Source of the DNA: Gordius sp. MW1
Taxonomy: Eukaryota; Nematomorpha; Gordioida; Gordea; Gordiidae
Assembly (NCBI GenBank): GCA_964036665.1
Contig: OZ038526.1
Coordinates: forward strand, 26,784,001-26,848,000
Direction: 5' to 3'
Length of the DNA stretch: 64,000 nucleotides
Shown here: positions 15,001-26,398 of the stretch, piece by piece
How positions within the stretch are numbered: the first letter of the stretch is position 1
Layout of the letters: each line of letters begins with the position of its first letter
The notes under the pieces: model-generated
What the model was told of the DNA's origin: nothing
The model's input: only the letters and a program-made list of their open reading frames with translations
Database searches by the model: none
Position numbers and translations under genes: made by a program

Positions 15001-18000
15001 CTGGAGGACAAGTTGTTGTCGGAGTGGCTGATTGACCTGTACTGGACTGTGTAGTGTCAGTGGAAGGTACAGTTGGACCTGATGGGCCGGTTGATGCTGG
15101 TGTTGGACCTGACGGACCGGTTGATGCTGGTGTTGGACCTGATGGACCGGTTGATGCTGGTGTTGGACCTGACGGACCGGTTGATGCTGGTGTTGGACCA
15201 GATGGACCGGTTGATGCTGGAGTTGGACCTGATGGATAAGTAGATGCTGGTGTTGGACCTGATGGGACTGTTGATGCTGGTGTTGGACCTGATGGACCGG
15301 TTGATGCTGGTGTTGGACCTGATGGACCTGTTGATGCTGGTGTTGGACCTGACGGACCGGTTGATGCTGGTGTTGGACCTGATGGACCGGTTGATGCTGG
15401 TGTTGGACCTGATGGACCTGTTGATGCTGGTGTTGGACCTGATGGGCCTGTTGATGCTGGTGTTGGACCTGATGGACCGGTTGATGCTGGTGTTGGACCT
15501 GATGGACCGGTTGATGCTGGTGTTGGACCTGATGGACCTGTTGATGCTGATGTTGGACCAGATGGACCGGTTGATGCTGGAGTTGGACCTGATGGATAAG
15601 AAGATGCTGGTGTTGGACCTGATGGGCCGGTTGATGCTGGTGTTGGACCTGACGGACCGCTTGATGCTGGTGTTGGACCAGATGGACCGGTTGATGCTGG
15701 AGTTGGACCTGATGGATAAGTAGATGCTGGTGTTGGACCTGATGGACCTGTTGATGCTGGTGTTGGACCAGATGGACCGGTTGATGCTGGAGTTGGACCT
15801 GATGGATAAGTAGATGCTGGTGTTGGACCTGATGGACCGCTTGATGCTGGTGTTGGACCTGACGGACCGGTTGATGCTGGTGTTGGACCTGATGGACCGG
15901 TTGATGCTGGTGTTGGACCTGTTGATGCTGGTGTTGGACCTGATGGACCTGTTGATGCTGGTGTTGGACCAGATGGAGCGGTTGATTCTGGAGTTGGACC
16001 TGATGGACCTGTTGATGCTGGTGTTGGACCTGACGGACCGGTTGATGCTGGTGTTGGACCTGATGGACCGGTTGATGCTGGTGTTGGACCTGATGGACCG
16101 CTTGATGCTGGTGTTGGACCTGATGGGCCGGTTGATGCTGGTGTTGGACCTGATGGACCGGTTGATGCTGGTGTTGGACCTGATGGACCGGTTGATGCTG
16201 GTGTTGGACCTGATGGACCTGTTGATGCTGGTGTTGGACCAGATGGACCGGTTGATGCTGGAGTTGGACCTGATGGATAAGTAGATGCTGGTGTTGGACC
16301 TGACGGACCTGTAGATGCTGGTGTTGGACCTGATGGACCTGTTGATGCTGGAGTTGGACCTGATGGACCGCTTGATGCTGGTGTTGGACCTGATGGGCCG
16401 GTTGATGCTGGTGTTGGACCTGATGGACCGGTTGATGCTGGTGTTGGACCTGATGGACCGGTTGATGCTGGTGTTGGACCAGATGGACCGGTTGATGCTG
16501 GAGTTGGACCCGATGGATAAGTAGATGCTGGTGTTGGACCTGATGGGCCTGTTGATGCTGGTGTTGGACCTGATGGACCGGTTGATGCTGGTGTTGCACC
16601 TGATGGACCAGTTGATGCTGGTGTTGGACCTGATGGACCTGTTGACGATGGAGTTAACCCTGGAGGACAAGTTGTTGTCGGAGTGGCTGATTGACCTGTA
16701 ATGGACTGTGTAGTGTCAGTGGAAGGTACAGTTGGACCTGATGGGCCGGTTGATGCTGGTGTTGAACCTGACGGACCGGTTGAAGCTGGTGTTGGACCTG
16801 ATGGACCGGTTGATGCTGGTGTTGGACCTGATGGACCTGTTGATGCTGGGGTTGGACCAGATGGACCGGTTGATGCTGGAGTTGGACCTGATGGATAAGT
16901 AGATGCTGGTGTTGGGCCTGATGGACCGGTTGATGCTGGTGTTGGACCTGATGGACCGATTGATGCTGGAGTTGGACCTGATGGACCAGTTGATGCTGGT
17001 GTTGGACCAGATGGACCGGTTGATGCTGGAGTTGGACCTGATGGATAAGTAGATGCTGGTGTTGGACCTGATGGGCCTGTTGATGCTGGTGTTGGACCTG
17101 ATGGACCGGTTGATGCTGGTGTTGGACCTGATGGACCGGTTGATGCTGGTGTTGAACCTGATGGACCGGTTGATGCTGGTGTTTGACCAGATGGACCGGT
17201 TGATGCTGGAGTTGGACCCGATGGATAAGTAGATGCTGGTGTTGGACCTGATGGGCCTGTTGATGCTGGTGTTGGACCTGATGGACCGGTTGATGCTGGT
17301 GTTGGACCTGATGGACCAGTTGATGCTGGTGTTGGACCTGATGGACCTGTTGACGATGGAGTTAGCCCTGGAGGACAAGTTGTTGTCGGAGTGGCTGATT
17401 GACCTGTAATGGACTGTGTAGTGTCAGTGGAAGGTACAGTTGGACCTGATGGGCCGGTTGATGCTGGTGTTGGACCTGACGGACCGGTTGATGCTGGTGT
17501 TGGACCTGATGGACCGGTTGATGCTGGTGTTGGACCTGATGGACCTGTTGATGCTGGGGTTGGACCAGATGGACCGGTTGATGCTGGTGTTGGACCTGAT
17601 GGACCGGTTGATGCTGGTGTTAGACCTGATGGACCGGTTGATGCTGGTGTTGGACCTGATGGACCTGTTGATGCTGGTGTTGGACCAGATGGACCGGTTG
17701 ATGCTGGAGTTGGACCTGATGGATAAGTAGATGCTGGTGTTGGACCTGACGGACCTGTAGATGCTGGTGTTGGACCTGATGGACCTGTTGATGCTGGAGT
17801 TGGACCTGATGGACCGCTTGATGCTGGTGTTGGACCTGATGGGCCGGTTGATGCTGGTGTTGGACCTGATGGACCGGTTGATGCTGGTGTTGGACCTGAT
17901 GGACCGGTTGATGCTGGTGTTGAACCTGATGGATAAGTAGATGCTGGTGTTGGACCTGATGGGCCTGTTGATGCTGGTGTTGGACCTGATGGACCGGTTG

Positions 18001-19668
18001 ATGCTGGTGTTGGACCTGATGGACCGGTTGATGCTGGAGTTGGACCTGATGGACCAGTTGATGCTGGTGTTGGACCAGATGGACCGGTTGATGCTGGAGT
18101 TGGACCTGATGGATAAGTAGATGCTGGTGTTGGACCTGATGGGCCTGTTGATGCTGGTGTTGGACCTGATGGACCGGTTGATGCTGGTGTTGGACCTGAT
18201 GGACCGGTTGATGCTGGTGTTGGACCTGATGGACCTGTTGATGATGGAGTTAGCCCTGGAGGACAAGTTGTTGTCGGAGTAGCTGATTGACCTGTAATGG
18301 ACTGTGTAGTGTCAGTGGAAGGTACAGTTGGACCTGATGGGCCGGTTGATGCTGGTGTTGGACCTGACGGACCGGTTGATGCTGGTGTTGGACCTGATGG
18401 ACCGGTTGATGCTGGTGTTGGACCTGATGGACCTGTTGATGCTGGGGTTGGACCAGATGGACCGGTTGATGCTGGAGTTGGACCAGATGGATAAGTAGAT
18501 GCTGGTGTTGGACCTGATGGACCGGTTGATGCTGGTGTTGGACCTGATGGACCGGTTGATGCTGGAGTTGGACCTGATGGACCAGTTGATGCTGGTGTTG
18601 GACCAGATGGACCGGTTGATGCTGGAGTTGGACCTGATGGATAAGTAGATGCTGGTGTTGGACCTGATGGGCCTGTTGATGCTGGTGTTGGACCTGATGG
18701 ACCGGTTGATGCTGGTGTTGGACCTGATGGACCGGTTGATGCTGGTGTTGGACCTGATGGACCTGTTGATGCTGGTGTTGGACCTGATGGGCCGGTTGAT
18801 GCTGGTGTTGGACCTGATGGACCTGTTGATGCTGGTGTTGGACCTGAAGGATAAGTTGATGCTGGTGTTGGACCTGATGGACCTGTTGATGCTGGTGTTG
18901 GACCTGATGGATAAGTTGATGCTGGTGTTGGACCTGATGGACCGGTTGATGCTGGTGTTGGACCTGATGGACCGGTTGATGCTGGTGTTGGACCTGATGG
19001 ACCGGTTGATGCTGCTGTTGGACCTGATGGTCCTGTTGATGCTGGTGTTGGACCTGATGGGCCGGTTGATGCTGGTGTTGGACCTGTTGATGCTGGTGTT
19101 GGACCTGTTGATGCTGGTGTTGGACCTGATGGACCGGTTGATGCTGGTGTTGGACCTGATGGGCCGGTTGATGCTGGTGTTGGACCTGATGGACCGGTTG
19201 ATGCTGGTGTTGGACCTGATGGATAAGTAGATGCTGGTGTTGGACCTGATGGACCGGTTGATGCTGGCGTTGGACCAGATGGACCGGTTGATGCTGGTGT
19301 TGGACCTGATGGACCGGTTGATGCTGGTGTTGGACCTGATGGATAAGTAGATGCTGGTGTTGGACCTGATGGACCTGTTGATGATGCTGGTATTGAACCA
19401 GATGGACCGGTTGATGCTGGTGTTGGACCTGATGGGCCTGTTGATGCAGGTGTTGGACCTGATGGGCCTGTTGATGCTGGTGTTGGACCTGATGGATAAG
19501 TAGATGCTGGTGTTGGTCCTGATGGAAAAGTAGATGCTGGTGATGGACCGGTTGATGCTGGTGTTGGACCTGATGGGCCGGTTGACGCTGGTGTTGGACC
19601 TGATGGATAGGTTGATGCTGGTGTTGGACCTGATGGATAAATTGATGCTGGTGTTGCACTAGAGGAAC
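1..19668 (-). repeat. Giant coding tandem array, 30-bp unit encoding [10 protein letters not shown]
   Basis: About 650 units of a 30-bp repeat (minus strand GGTCCATCAGGTCCAACACC then AGCATCAACC) fill 19.7 kb without an intron. Only minus frame A ([10 protein letters not shown]) stays open throughout. The other minus frames ([10 protein letters not shown] and [10 protein letters not shown]) are closed by stops inside each spacer. The plus frames are closed wherever the variant GGATAAGTAGATG occurs, which reads simply as ThrTyrPro on the minus strand. Every length variant I found is a multiple of three: 3-nt losses near 11268 and 12464, 9-nt losses near 1110, 7210, 14632 and 19535, and a 3-nt gain near 19381. 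Substitutions are mostly conservative (Pro to Ser or Leu; Thr-Tyr-Pro variants). Together these argue that frame A is translated and under constraint. The array continues past position 1. Confidence 0.88.
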
Positions 19669-22600
19669 CTGATCATTATTCAAAAAAATATATAAATACG
19701 CTTTTAACCGTTTATATATAAAAGAACATTCACTATTTAGAATTAAAAATAATATTGCTTACTGGAGATTTCACTGTGAGGTTGGCATATCATTTTATCC
19801 AAATCTTTATATTATTAAATACAATGTTATGAAAAAGATTAAATCCAATATATGTACAAAAAATGATCTTATAATTAAAAACTAGTTTTAAATGAGCACT
19901 AGAAATAATAGGTTATTTAATGTTGTGACTCTTTATGAATATATTTTTTTCGAATCAATTTTTCTACCTTTTGGTTCTTCAATAATCTTTACGATGGATC
20001 GCATAAAGAGACCTGTCAAAGCAAAGGTCATATAATTATACTAATAAATGATGTCAAGGCTCGGAGAATAAAAATATCTTTATTATGGTGCATTAGGGAA
20101 TAATTCAAGACATACAAATGTTGTATTTCAAACTTACAATGAACTCTGTCGCCTCTGATATCGCAAGTGAAAACTGTAATATATAAAAAAAATAATTGTA
20201 CCATCATATCCCTTTTATACTAAAAAAATATGCTTTTTAATAAAACAAACCTAGGAAATCTTTCATTTTATTTGTTGATAGCCATATATTTTGTCCAACT
20301 TTTTTCCCATATATTTTTTCCCCTTAATTGTTTAAAATCTTTAAAAGTTATAAGTTCTTAATAAACTTGTCAACTGCAACTCCAATTGCCATATTTTTTT
20401 GAAATTTAGTATTTTGGTTTTTATAATAAGACAAAAAGGAAGATTAAGATATAAAATCGACTCAAACTCATACTCATTATCTTAGACATTATTCTTAATT
20501 CAATTTTCACCTCTTAATCATATGTACCGTTCTACAATTAATTTGCCATAATTTTTTCACTTGAAAACGGTACTATAAAAATAAAATTGATCAAAAACTG
20601 GACCCTTACAGTAGGTCCAATCGGGGTAAGTCATAATCCAGGCGTCGTAGAGACAAGGAGGAACAAAACTTTTCAGGGCGACCATAAAACATGGACACAT
20701 GCTCTTGTACACGGAGAAAACAACTACTTTAATATCTTGGTTATCGCACTGATAATTGGATTTCACATTTTTGCAACGGTAGGTGAAGATGTATATGGGT
20801 ATGTTGTTTAGCGTTTTTTGGTAAAACACCGATATTTTTCCTATGCCGAAGTTTAGATAAAAATTAATTTGGTTAATTAGCAAAAACTTGTGGAAATTAA
20901 AGCCAGGGTAAATTTATCAAGTAAATGTACCATTTCTATCAGTTGGGTCGTTGTTTGAAGTTAGCGGACTGAGTAAGCTTCCGTCAGCTGAGTACTTCAA
21001 GAGAGAGAGGGAAAAACGTCCGAAATATCCTTGGCTTAAAGTGTTCATAAGAGATTAGATTTTAAAAATATGGACAAAAGAAAATATCAAAAGTATTGAT
21101 AAAAACTAAAATATTCATAATTACTTATGCGCGATTGATGTATACACCATGGATTTGTTGTCAAAAATTTCCAAATTTTCGTATATATCTGTGCTATTCG
21201 AAGTTGCGCCATCGAATATACCGACAGAATGCCAGGACTTGTATAGCAACTAATTAATTGGTCCCAATAGTAATTTGATTATTTAAAAAACCTAAACTCT
21301 ATTTATATGATGTTAATTATATTAAATATAAATATTTTGTTGTTGCTTTTATTTTTATTTATTATTATTGAATAATTATATTTAAGTGGCATAAACGAAA
21401 ACTGAAATTGTAAATTAAATCAATTATTTTACTTTGTTTAAGTTCCCTGCCATTTTGGTTTTATTTTTATATTTTTAAATAACAAAATTTGCTGTAGGAT
21501 CTAATAACAAATTATTCATCCAGTGGCTCAATTAAAAAGTGATATGGTTTTACATTATCCCAGTCGACGGGAACGCTAGGTAAATTTTTTGGGTAGCATT
21601 GTCTAACGCTTGTTACAGTCAAATCTAATTAAGAATAATATAGTTATATTATTCAACAGCTTATTTACCATAAACTGTTATCTTGACTTTAATCGTCGCC
21701 GTGATTTGTTTTGCTGTATAAATTGATACATTTAAAATAAACATCATTCCCACTATTTATTCTTCGAATCGATTGAATTAATTGAATTATAGATGACTAT
21801 AGCATTTATTAAATGGTTTAATTAAATAATTTTTAATAATTTTATACTAATAAAATATTACCGTTAAGTAAATTTTTGGCAGTTATAAGTCCCATTAATG
21901 CATCGCCTATAAATTTTTGCAATGATTAGGTAATCGTATATAAAATTATTTGTGTTAAAATAAAGCTACTATTTATCACTTGGGAAAGTAGTTGGAATAT
22001 TCAGACTTTTCAGCAAGGTGTTCACTAAAATTCAAAAAAATACATAGAAGATTATTTTATTAAGCAAATCGCAAATAAATCACGGTATTACTTATGTTGG
22101 CAACTCTTTCACTCAAAAAGCGATTCACATCTAAATTTTTAAAAATAATTTCAAGTTTTTTTCATTGTTAGTTGTTAACAAAAAATAGCTTTTGTCACTG
22201 AATAATTTTTACCATTTACGGCATTAGGTCCGTTCACTCTGGTTTTCAGTTGATCAGCTAAAAAAAGGGTTTGTATTATTTTTAGTGTTTCTCAATAATG
22301 TTTTAAATATTAAATATCTTTAAAATGTTACTGTATTGCCCCATTTTGACGATTGTAGCTTTTTCTGTAACTATGACAAAATCAAACAAATAAATTGTAC
22401 AACAGCTAAAAATACATAAGTTTAATTATTTTTTAACATCAAAATCAAATTATGTTATTTTTTAAGTACACGCCAAACACAATATATATTCATTATAAAC
22501 TAGACTTACCTATTCCGGTTGGAGTCTTTAAACCGTTTAGACCTGTAAAGTAAAAAATTATGATATACTCAGAGACGACCACGTTAAATATATAAAGTAA

Positions 22601-23156
22601 TAATATGTGATAACACACATCGGCAAATATAGCATCCAGAGCTATCCGCCATAAACCCATTGGCACAATTCAATTTGCATTTCGGAGGGCACGGAACTAA
22701 TAAAAATAAAAAGTAATTTATGTTGTGATTAACAATAAAAAGTCTAGAAATAAAAATAAATAGTTAAAATTACAACTACTTTTTACATTTCCTTACATCG
22801 TTATAGCCGAGAAAGGGCAGACCCACTCCATTTATTTAAAAAAAAATTTAGAGGAATTACCGTAAAAATTTTAAATTTCTACCCATAATTGAACCTCGCC
22901 CCCCTTCCCTAAATCAAATCATATCTAGCCCCATGTCGCCTTAAAACATTAGGCGTCTGGTATATACTATTTAATAAATCATTGACTTACTATCTTCGCT
23001 TTGTGCCATAGCAAAACCTGTATAAAATATATATTTTAAACATGTCATATAAATGATTTTATTAAATTTTTGATATAAATACTTACTTAAAAAGGAGACA
23101 CTTATGCATACGAGCAAAATGGGATGCGATTTAAGCAAGTTAAATGGTCCCGTCAT
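1..23156 (-). CDS. Secreted giant mucin-like protein with antistasin-like N-terminal domain (partial, 3' end outside window)
   Basis: The gene model is mine, from splice signals and reading frame. Exons: 23156-23087, 23017-22991, 22696-22619, 22542-22510, 22257-22213, 22130-22092, 22024-21980, 21906-21862, 21713-21669, 21624-21554, 21249-21222, 20987-20931, 20173-20138, 20012-19968 and 19668-1 (open at the edge). All junctions are GT-AG and the 14 leading exons (664 nt) deliver frame +1 into the giant exon. Exon 1 starts with ATG and encodes a basic/hydrophobic signal peptide ([10 protein letters not shown], then [11 protein letters not shown]), with probable cleavage near FAMA-QSED in exon 2. 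Exon 3 is an antistasin-like cysteine module. Exons 4-14 give short segments of about 9-24 residues with few cysteines. The last exon is Pro/Thr/Ser-rich decapeptide repeats, expected to be densely O-glycosylated outside the cell. I infer a secreted mucin, for example in mucus, cuticle or glue. No transmembrane segment is visible in the window. No named orthologue is recognised, and the middle exons 10-13 are the least certain. Confidence 0.72.
222..18333 (-). repeat. Twenty cysteine-bearing spacers (about 92 nt each) inside the mucin array
   Basis: Twenty near-identical spacers interrupt the decamer array. On plus coordinates they lie near 222-305, 1124-1214, 1321-1412, 1459-1551, 3516-3608, 4402-4497, 4601-4693, 4741-4833, 5416-5509, 5556-5648, 7213-7309, 8154-8250, 9482-9578, 10424-10516, 13486-13578, 14785-14876, 14981-15073, 16642-16735, 17349-17444 and 18236-18333. 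In frame A each encodes [17 protein letters not shown] followed by [12 protein letters not shown]. Each carries one cysteine in an otherwise cysteine-free array and keeps the frame. Spacing ranges from about 100 bp to 3 kb. The single cysteine could support intermolecular disulfides or marks a diverged older repeat type. That function is inferred. Confidence 0.85.
19968..22542 (-). other. Series of phase 1-1 mini-exons between the antistasin exon and the giant mucin exon
   Basis: Ordered along the minus strand, lengths are 33, 45, 39, 45, 45, 45, 71, 28, 57, 36 and 45 nt. All are phase 1-1 except the 71/28 pair, which together are also phase 1-1. Donors are good (GTAAGT, GTAAAA, GTAATA and similar) and acceptors are typical. 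Products include [56 protein letters not shown] and [14 protein letters not shown]. Any subset could be spliced out in frame. I do not recognise a folded domain in these segments; several look amphipathic. A C-x8-C pair is made by the 36-nt exon with the first residue of the next. Confidence 0.66.
20610..20786 (-). other. SUEL/Gal_Lectin-like open segment, not fitted into the gene model
   Basis: Read on the minus strand, this segment gives [19 protein letters not shown] and later [15 protein letters not shown] then TYC. The C-x8-C, then an Ile/Val strand and Tyr, then C-x3-DA-x-IM, resemble the rhamnose-binding (SUEL) lectin domain found in latrophilins and egg lectins. It ends at a strong donor (T|GTAAGG, phase 1) that would join the 36-nt exon in frame. 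No acceptor in phase 1 is visible upstream; ATAG at about 20841 gives phase 2. It may be an alternative exon with an unseen micro-exon, a relic, or a chance resemblance. Confidence 0.3.
22619..22696 (-). other. Antistasin-like domain exon (exon 3 of the mucin gene)
   Basis: This exon has a clean acceptor (TTTTATTAG) and a donor splitting a Cys codon (T|GT). It encodes [14 protein letters not shown], then [11 protein letters not shown] with a final Cys completed by the next exon. The spacing C-x3-C-x3-C-x3-F-x6-GC-x2-C-x-C matches the antistasin family of small cysteine-rich serine-protease-inhibitor modules. Only one module is seen. Inhibitory activity depends on the reactive loop and cannot be claimed. 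Both flanking splice phases are 1, so the exon can be skipped without a frame change. Confidence 0.75.
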
Positions 23157-26150
23157 TTGCAACCCGATAATGGTCACTATTATATTAGTCGCTCAAAAAG
23201 ATTGGAACGGATCTGAAAGATGTTTTGTGAATAATACACGATCTAACTTAATCTTTCTTCTTTTAACTTGGATGATAGATTAAAACGCAAGTTTTTTTGA
23301 AGGGAATGTTTTTGTAGTAGAAGAAGCTTTGAAATAAAGTGGAAAAAAGGCAATGGTGATTTTATTAAATGGCGGTGGCTTTTATAGTAGAGAACCCAAG
23401 GTCAATCAGAAACATTATTTAGGTTGTGTCCTCAATTTAATAAATTTTGTTTTCGGTTTTAGTTCCAAATCATGAAAAATAGTTAGTTTAAACCTGCAAG
23501 ACCTTGTCCTTATTAATTATTTAATATTAAATAACAAACCAATTTACTGATGTTAAATTCACAATATAACCTCATTTAACTATAACTTTGGCACATCAAA
23601 TTTATGATGTGCTATTTATCCATGGTTGCAGCAACCTAAATTAATTTAAACAAGAAAAAACAAACTATACATTTAACCATGAATATAATATGAGGCCTGC
23701 TAATTTGCATTTAAACCGAATAACCTAGAGTCCTAATATTAAAAGATTTAAAAATACTAATCACACTGGACTTAATTGAAATTCATTTTATAATCCCTAA
23801 CTTGCCTAAAATCTACATTTCACCCAAAACACAGCCGAAACAAATTTTAACGTTTTAACACTAAAACTGATAAGTAGTTATATGTCAAGTCTAATCATAC
23901 AGACAGAGCTCGATGTAAAATGTTTGATAACAAAATTAATTATACCAAATAATTCAGCTTTTTATTAAAACGAGGCACTTAACTTTTAGATTATCAAATT
24001 ATCTAATAACGGCAAGTTTTTGACCAATCATTTATACTGTGACGAATATTCAAAAAATTGCAATAAAATTTTTGAGGATTTAAACAGCTCATCTTACTTT
24101 ATGAGTCGTTTCAAAATTCAGGAATTGTATCTCTATTACTTGGGCGTCAACAAACAATTTAAATTATATAAAATGCCCTTAAAACTCTAGAGTGAGGAAA
24201 ACATTGAAATGTTATTTAATAACTCAACTCTTTACTGCAATTTATCAACTTTCGGGCTCTATATAAATCAGAGACCAGAAAAGCCCGGCCAGGCCCGCCC
24301 GGTGAACGGGCCGGGCCAGGCAACTATCGTATATTAAGATATTGGGCAGGCCCAGGAGGTATTATAAGGAGATTCTGGTAATTCAAGCTCAATGAGATTT
24401 TTTATATAGTGTATTATTTTGTTTTAGAAAATCATTTTGTTTTGCCTTTGTGTATAATTTTGCCTTTTACGTTGATTATATAATACTCATTAATCGTCGT
24501 TGTTATTAAAAAACGAGAATAAAATATAAAATTGATGGAAATTTTAGCAAAATTACTGCTAAAAATTTAAAAAATCATCTTATCGAAGATCGGGCAGCTC
24601 TAATCCTTCAGGAATGGGCGGGCAGACACTTAGAAGAATTCGGGCGGGCAATATAATTATAAAATCGGACTGGGTCGGGTTTGGGATAGTGATGTGAAGG
24701 ACGCAACGAAAGGCGAGCCCTGGGATCAGCTAGAGTGATTTTATGGTGCGCATTAAATAGCCACACCTACATTGACACTCCCTTTTTCTTTTAAAGACAT
24801 TCAATATAGGTATGTTGCAAACACCAGTAGTATATTCTTTTTTTAATAGAAACTCTTATGTAACATTAGATATATGCTTAGGGGGTGTTAGTTAGTTGTT
24901 ATTGAGCCGACAGGTACCAATGCAACCTATAGGCGAGGCAACTTTAAAACCACTTTTCTCAAAAACTACATGAGATAAAAACATTTTTTAAATTAAATTT
25001 AAAATATTGGTTTGGGATAAATCATCTGATACAATTTTATTACTTCTTCTTCATTGGTTCTTGAATTACACTAGTCAAAAATCGTTAAAATCGCGATTCC
25101 GACTTGCCTTCTTTTATTCAATATTAGTATACACTAAACAAGTTTTTGCATCTTAATTTACATATTTAAAATCTGTGTAATTTTTCCAACAATTTTATAG
25201 TATCTCAAATTAATATGATTACTTTAAAGACTTTAAAATTTGCATTTATTGAACGTCAGCTACCGGTTACACTAGGCAGAGCTTATATGCCTAGCGTAAC
25301 CTTTTTAATGTTCATTATAAAGCTATGAATCTAATAATGCCTTTTTCCTTATTTTTCTTTGCAAAAGTTGATAGTATAAAGGGTGTGGGGGTCGAATATC
25401 AAAAATGTTGCGCTTTTGATATATTCGATTTTCTCTGATTTTTTGTAAGAAAATATGGCGGATACATGATATTTGTAAATATAATTGTACCTCCTTTTCG
25501 GACGTCCGTATTACGGCCAAAATTGGTTTCATTGATAATTTTAATGCGTCCTAAGATAGAGGTCTACATTTCTAAAATTCTTTCTGATTTTATGATATTT
25601 TTATAATACCCCATAATTTTAATAGTAAATGGCGGATTTTTAAAACTTGGTCCCATTTTCAAGTTTGTAGCAATAAGTCAGCCGTTATAAAAAAGTTAAA
25701 AGAGATCAAATATATAGAGTCGTTACTCTTCTTCAAATAATATAAAAGTTTTATAATTTTGCTTTAGATCCTTAATATACGCAAAAAAAACACACCCTAA
25801 TTTAAAATTAACGATCAACGAAATTGAAATTTATACTACAATTTTTTTAAATGGAAATTAGTCTTCCACAAATGTCAAAATCTTCAACAAAAAAATATCC
25901 AATTGTGTGCTTAGAAATTGGTTTCAAGACATATTCAAACAACTTTGAACAGTCCAAACACACACATTTTCCAATGTTTGTGGTTTTCTGGATAATTATG
26001 CGATGGGTTTAAAATCAATTAAAAATAGTGCAATCCATATTTTAATGAATATATCTAAAGCGCCTTTTATGGACACCCCACAGTAAAGCAATTTATAAGA
26101 GGCAAGCCCTTTTAGATTTCATTTTAAGATGTAGTGTGAGGCCCCTAAAA
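23157..26150. other. Non-coding interval upstream of the mucin gene
   Basis: AT-rich DNA with no long ORF that looks coding. It should hold the mucin gene promoter and any 5' untranslated exon, but no TATA or initiator element can be chosen with confidence. A GC-rich inverted-repeat-like patch lies at 24.27-24.70 kb and is described separately. Nothing else is recognised. Confidence 0.5.
24271..24710. mobile_element. GC-rich short interspersed element, also present near 51.09-51.58 kb
   Basis: This copy opens with CAGAGACCAGAAAAGCCCGG and has GGGCC-rich palindromes. It closes with a CGGGCGGGCA-ATATAATTATAAAATCGG segment. The same opening (CAGAGACCAGAAAAACCC) and the same closing motif occur at 51.09-51.58 kb in HEATR5 intron 4. 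The pattern fits a non-autonomous DNA transposon, probably hAT-related given the similar GGGCC-rich ends of the 29604-30815 element. I did not find a target duplication. Confidence 0.4.
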
Positions 26151-26162
26151 CCGGCTATCTAG

Positions 26163-26275
26163 TTACCTTGGAACAATATCAAGAGGCCGCGTTCTCGTTG
26201 TTCAAACAAAATGAATTAGGATTAGAAGGAGCTGTCCAAAATGACTTAGCTACCTTCCAATTTTGTATCTTTTAA
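26163..26275 (+). other. Candidate terminal exon or gene relic
   Basis: After an acceptor-like CTATCTAG, a 113-nt stretch reads with amino-acid-like composition: LEQYQEAAFSLFKQNEL, then GLEGAVQNDLATFQFCIF, ending in TAA. The peptide looks much more protein-like than surrounding AT-rich translations. I do not recognise its family and see no upstream exon in a matching phase, so it may be a retro-copied or orphaned gene fragment. Confidence 0.25.
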
Positions 26276-26398
26276 TGTATATTTAAATAATATATCGCTT
26301 ATTATTACATTGTCTTTCAAAAGTGAATATCGGAGCTATAAAAACAGTGCGTTTTAATCGTCTCTGTCTATTGATCCATATAAATCCGTAAAAAAAGA

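Noticed and set aside
288..16670. Minus-strand ORFs of up to 1005 residues reading [10 protein letters not shown] repeats
   Set aside because: This frame hits a stop (after NCTFH) in every spacer. It is open only because the 30-bp unit contains no stop in that frame.
97..19230. Plus-strand ORFs reading [10 protein letters not shown]... and [10 protein letters not shown]... (collagen-like look)
   Set aside because: They are broken at every GGATAAGTAG variant or at spacers, start and end at repeat boundaries, and lie opposite the one continuously open minus frame.
1..19668. CRISPR-like array
   Set aside because: Units are contiguous with no unique spacers, the context is eukaryotic, and the repeat is coding.
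14995..19683. Minus-strand [16 protein letters not shown] ORFs (534 and 477 residues)
   Set aside because: They are stopped in each spacer after LVLQG. The splice acceptor at 19668 feeds a different frame with consistent upstream exon phases.
19771..19781. 11-nt mini-exon between CACAG and GTAAGC just upstream of the giant exon
   Set aside because: Including it would shift the giant exon into the wrong frame; exon 20012-19968 joins 19668 directly in frame.
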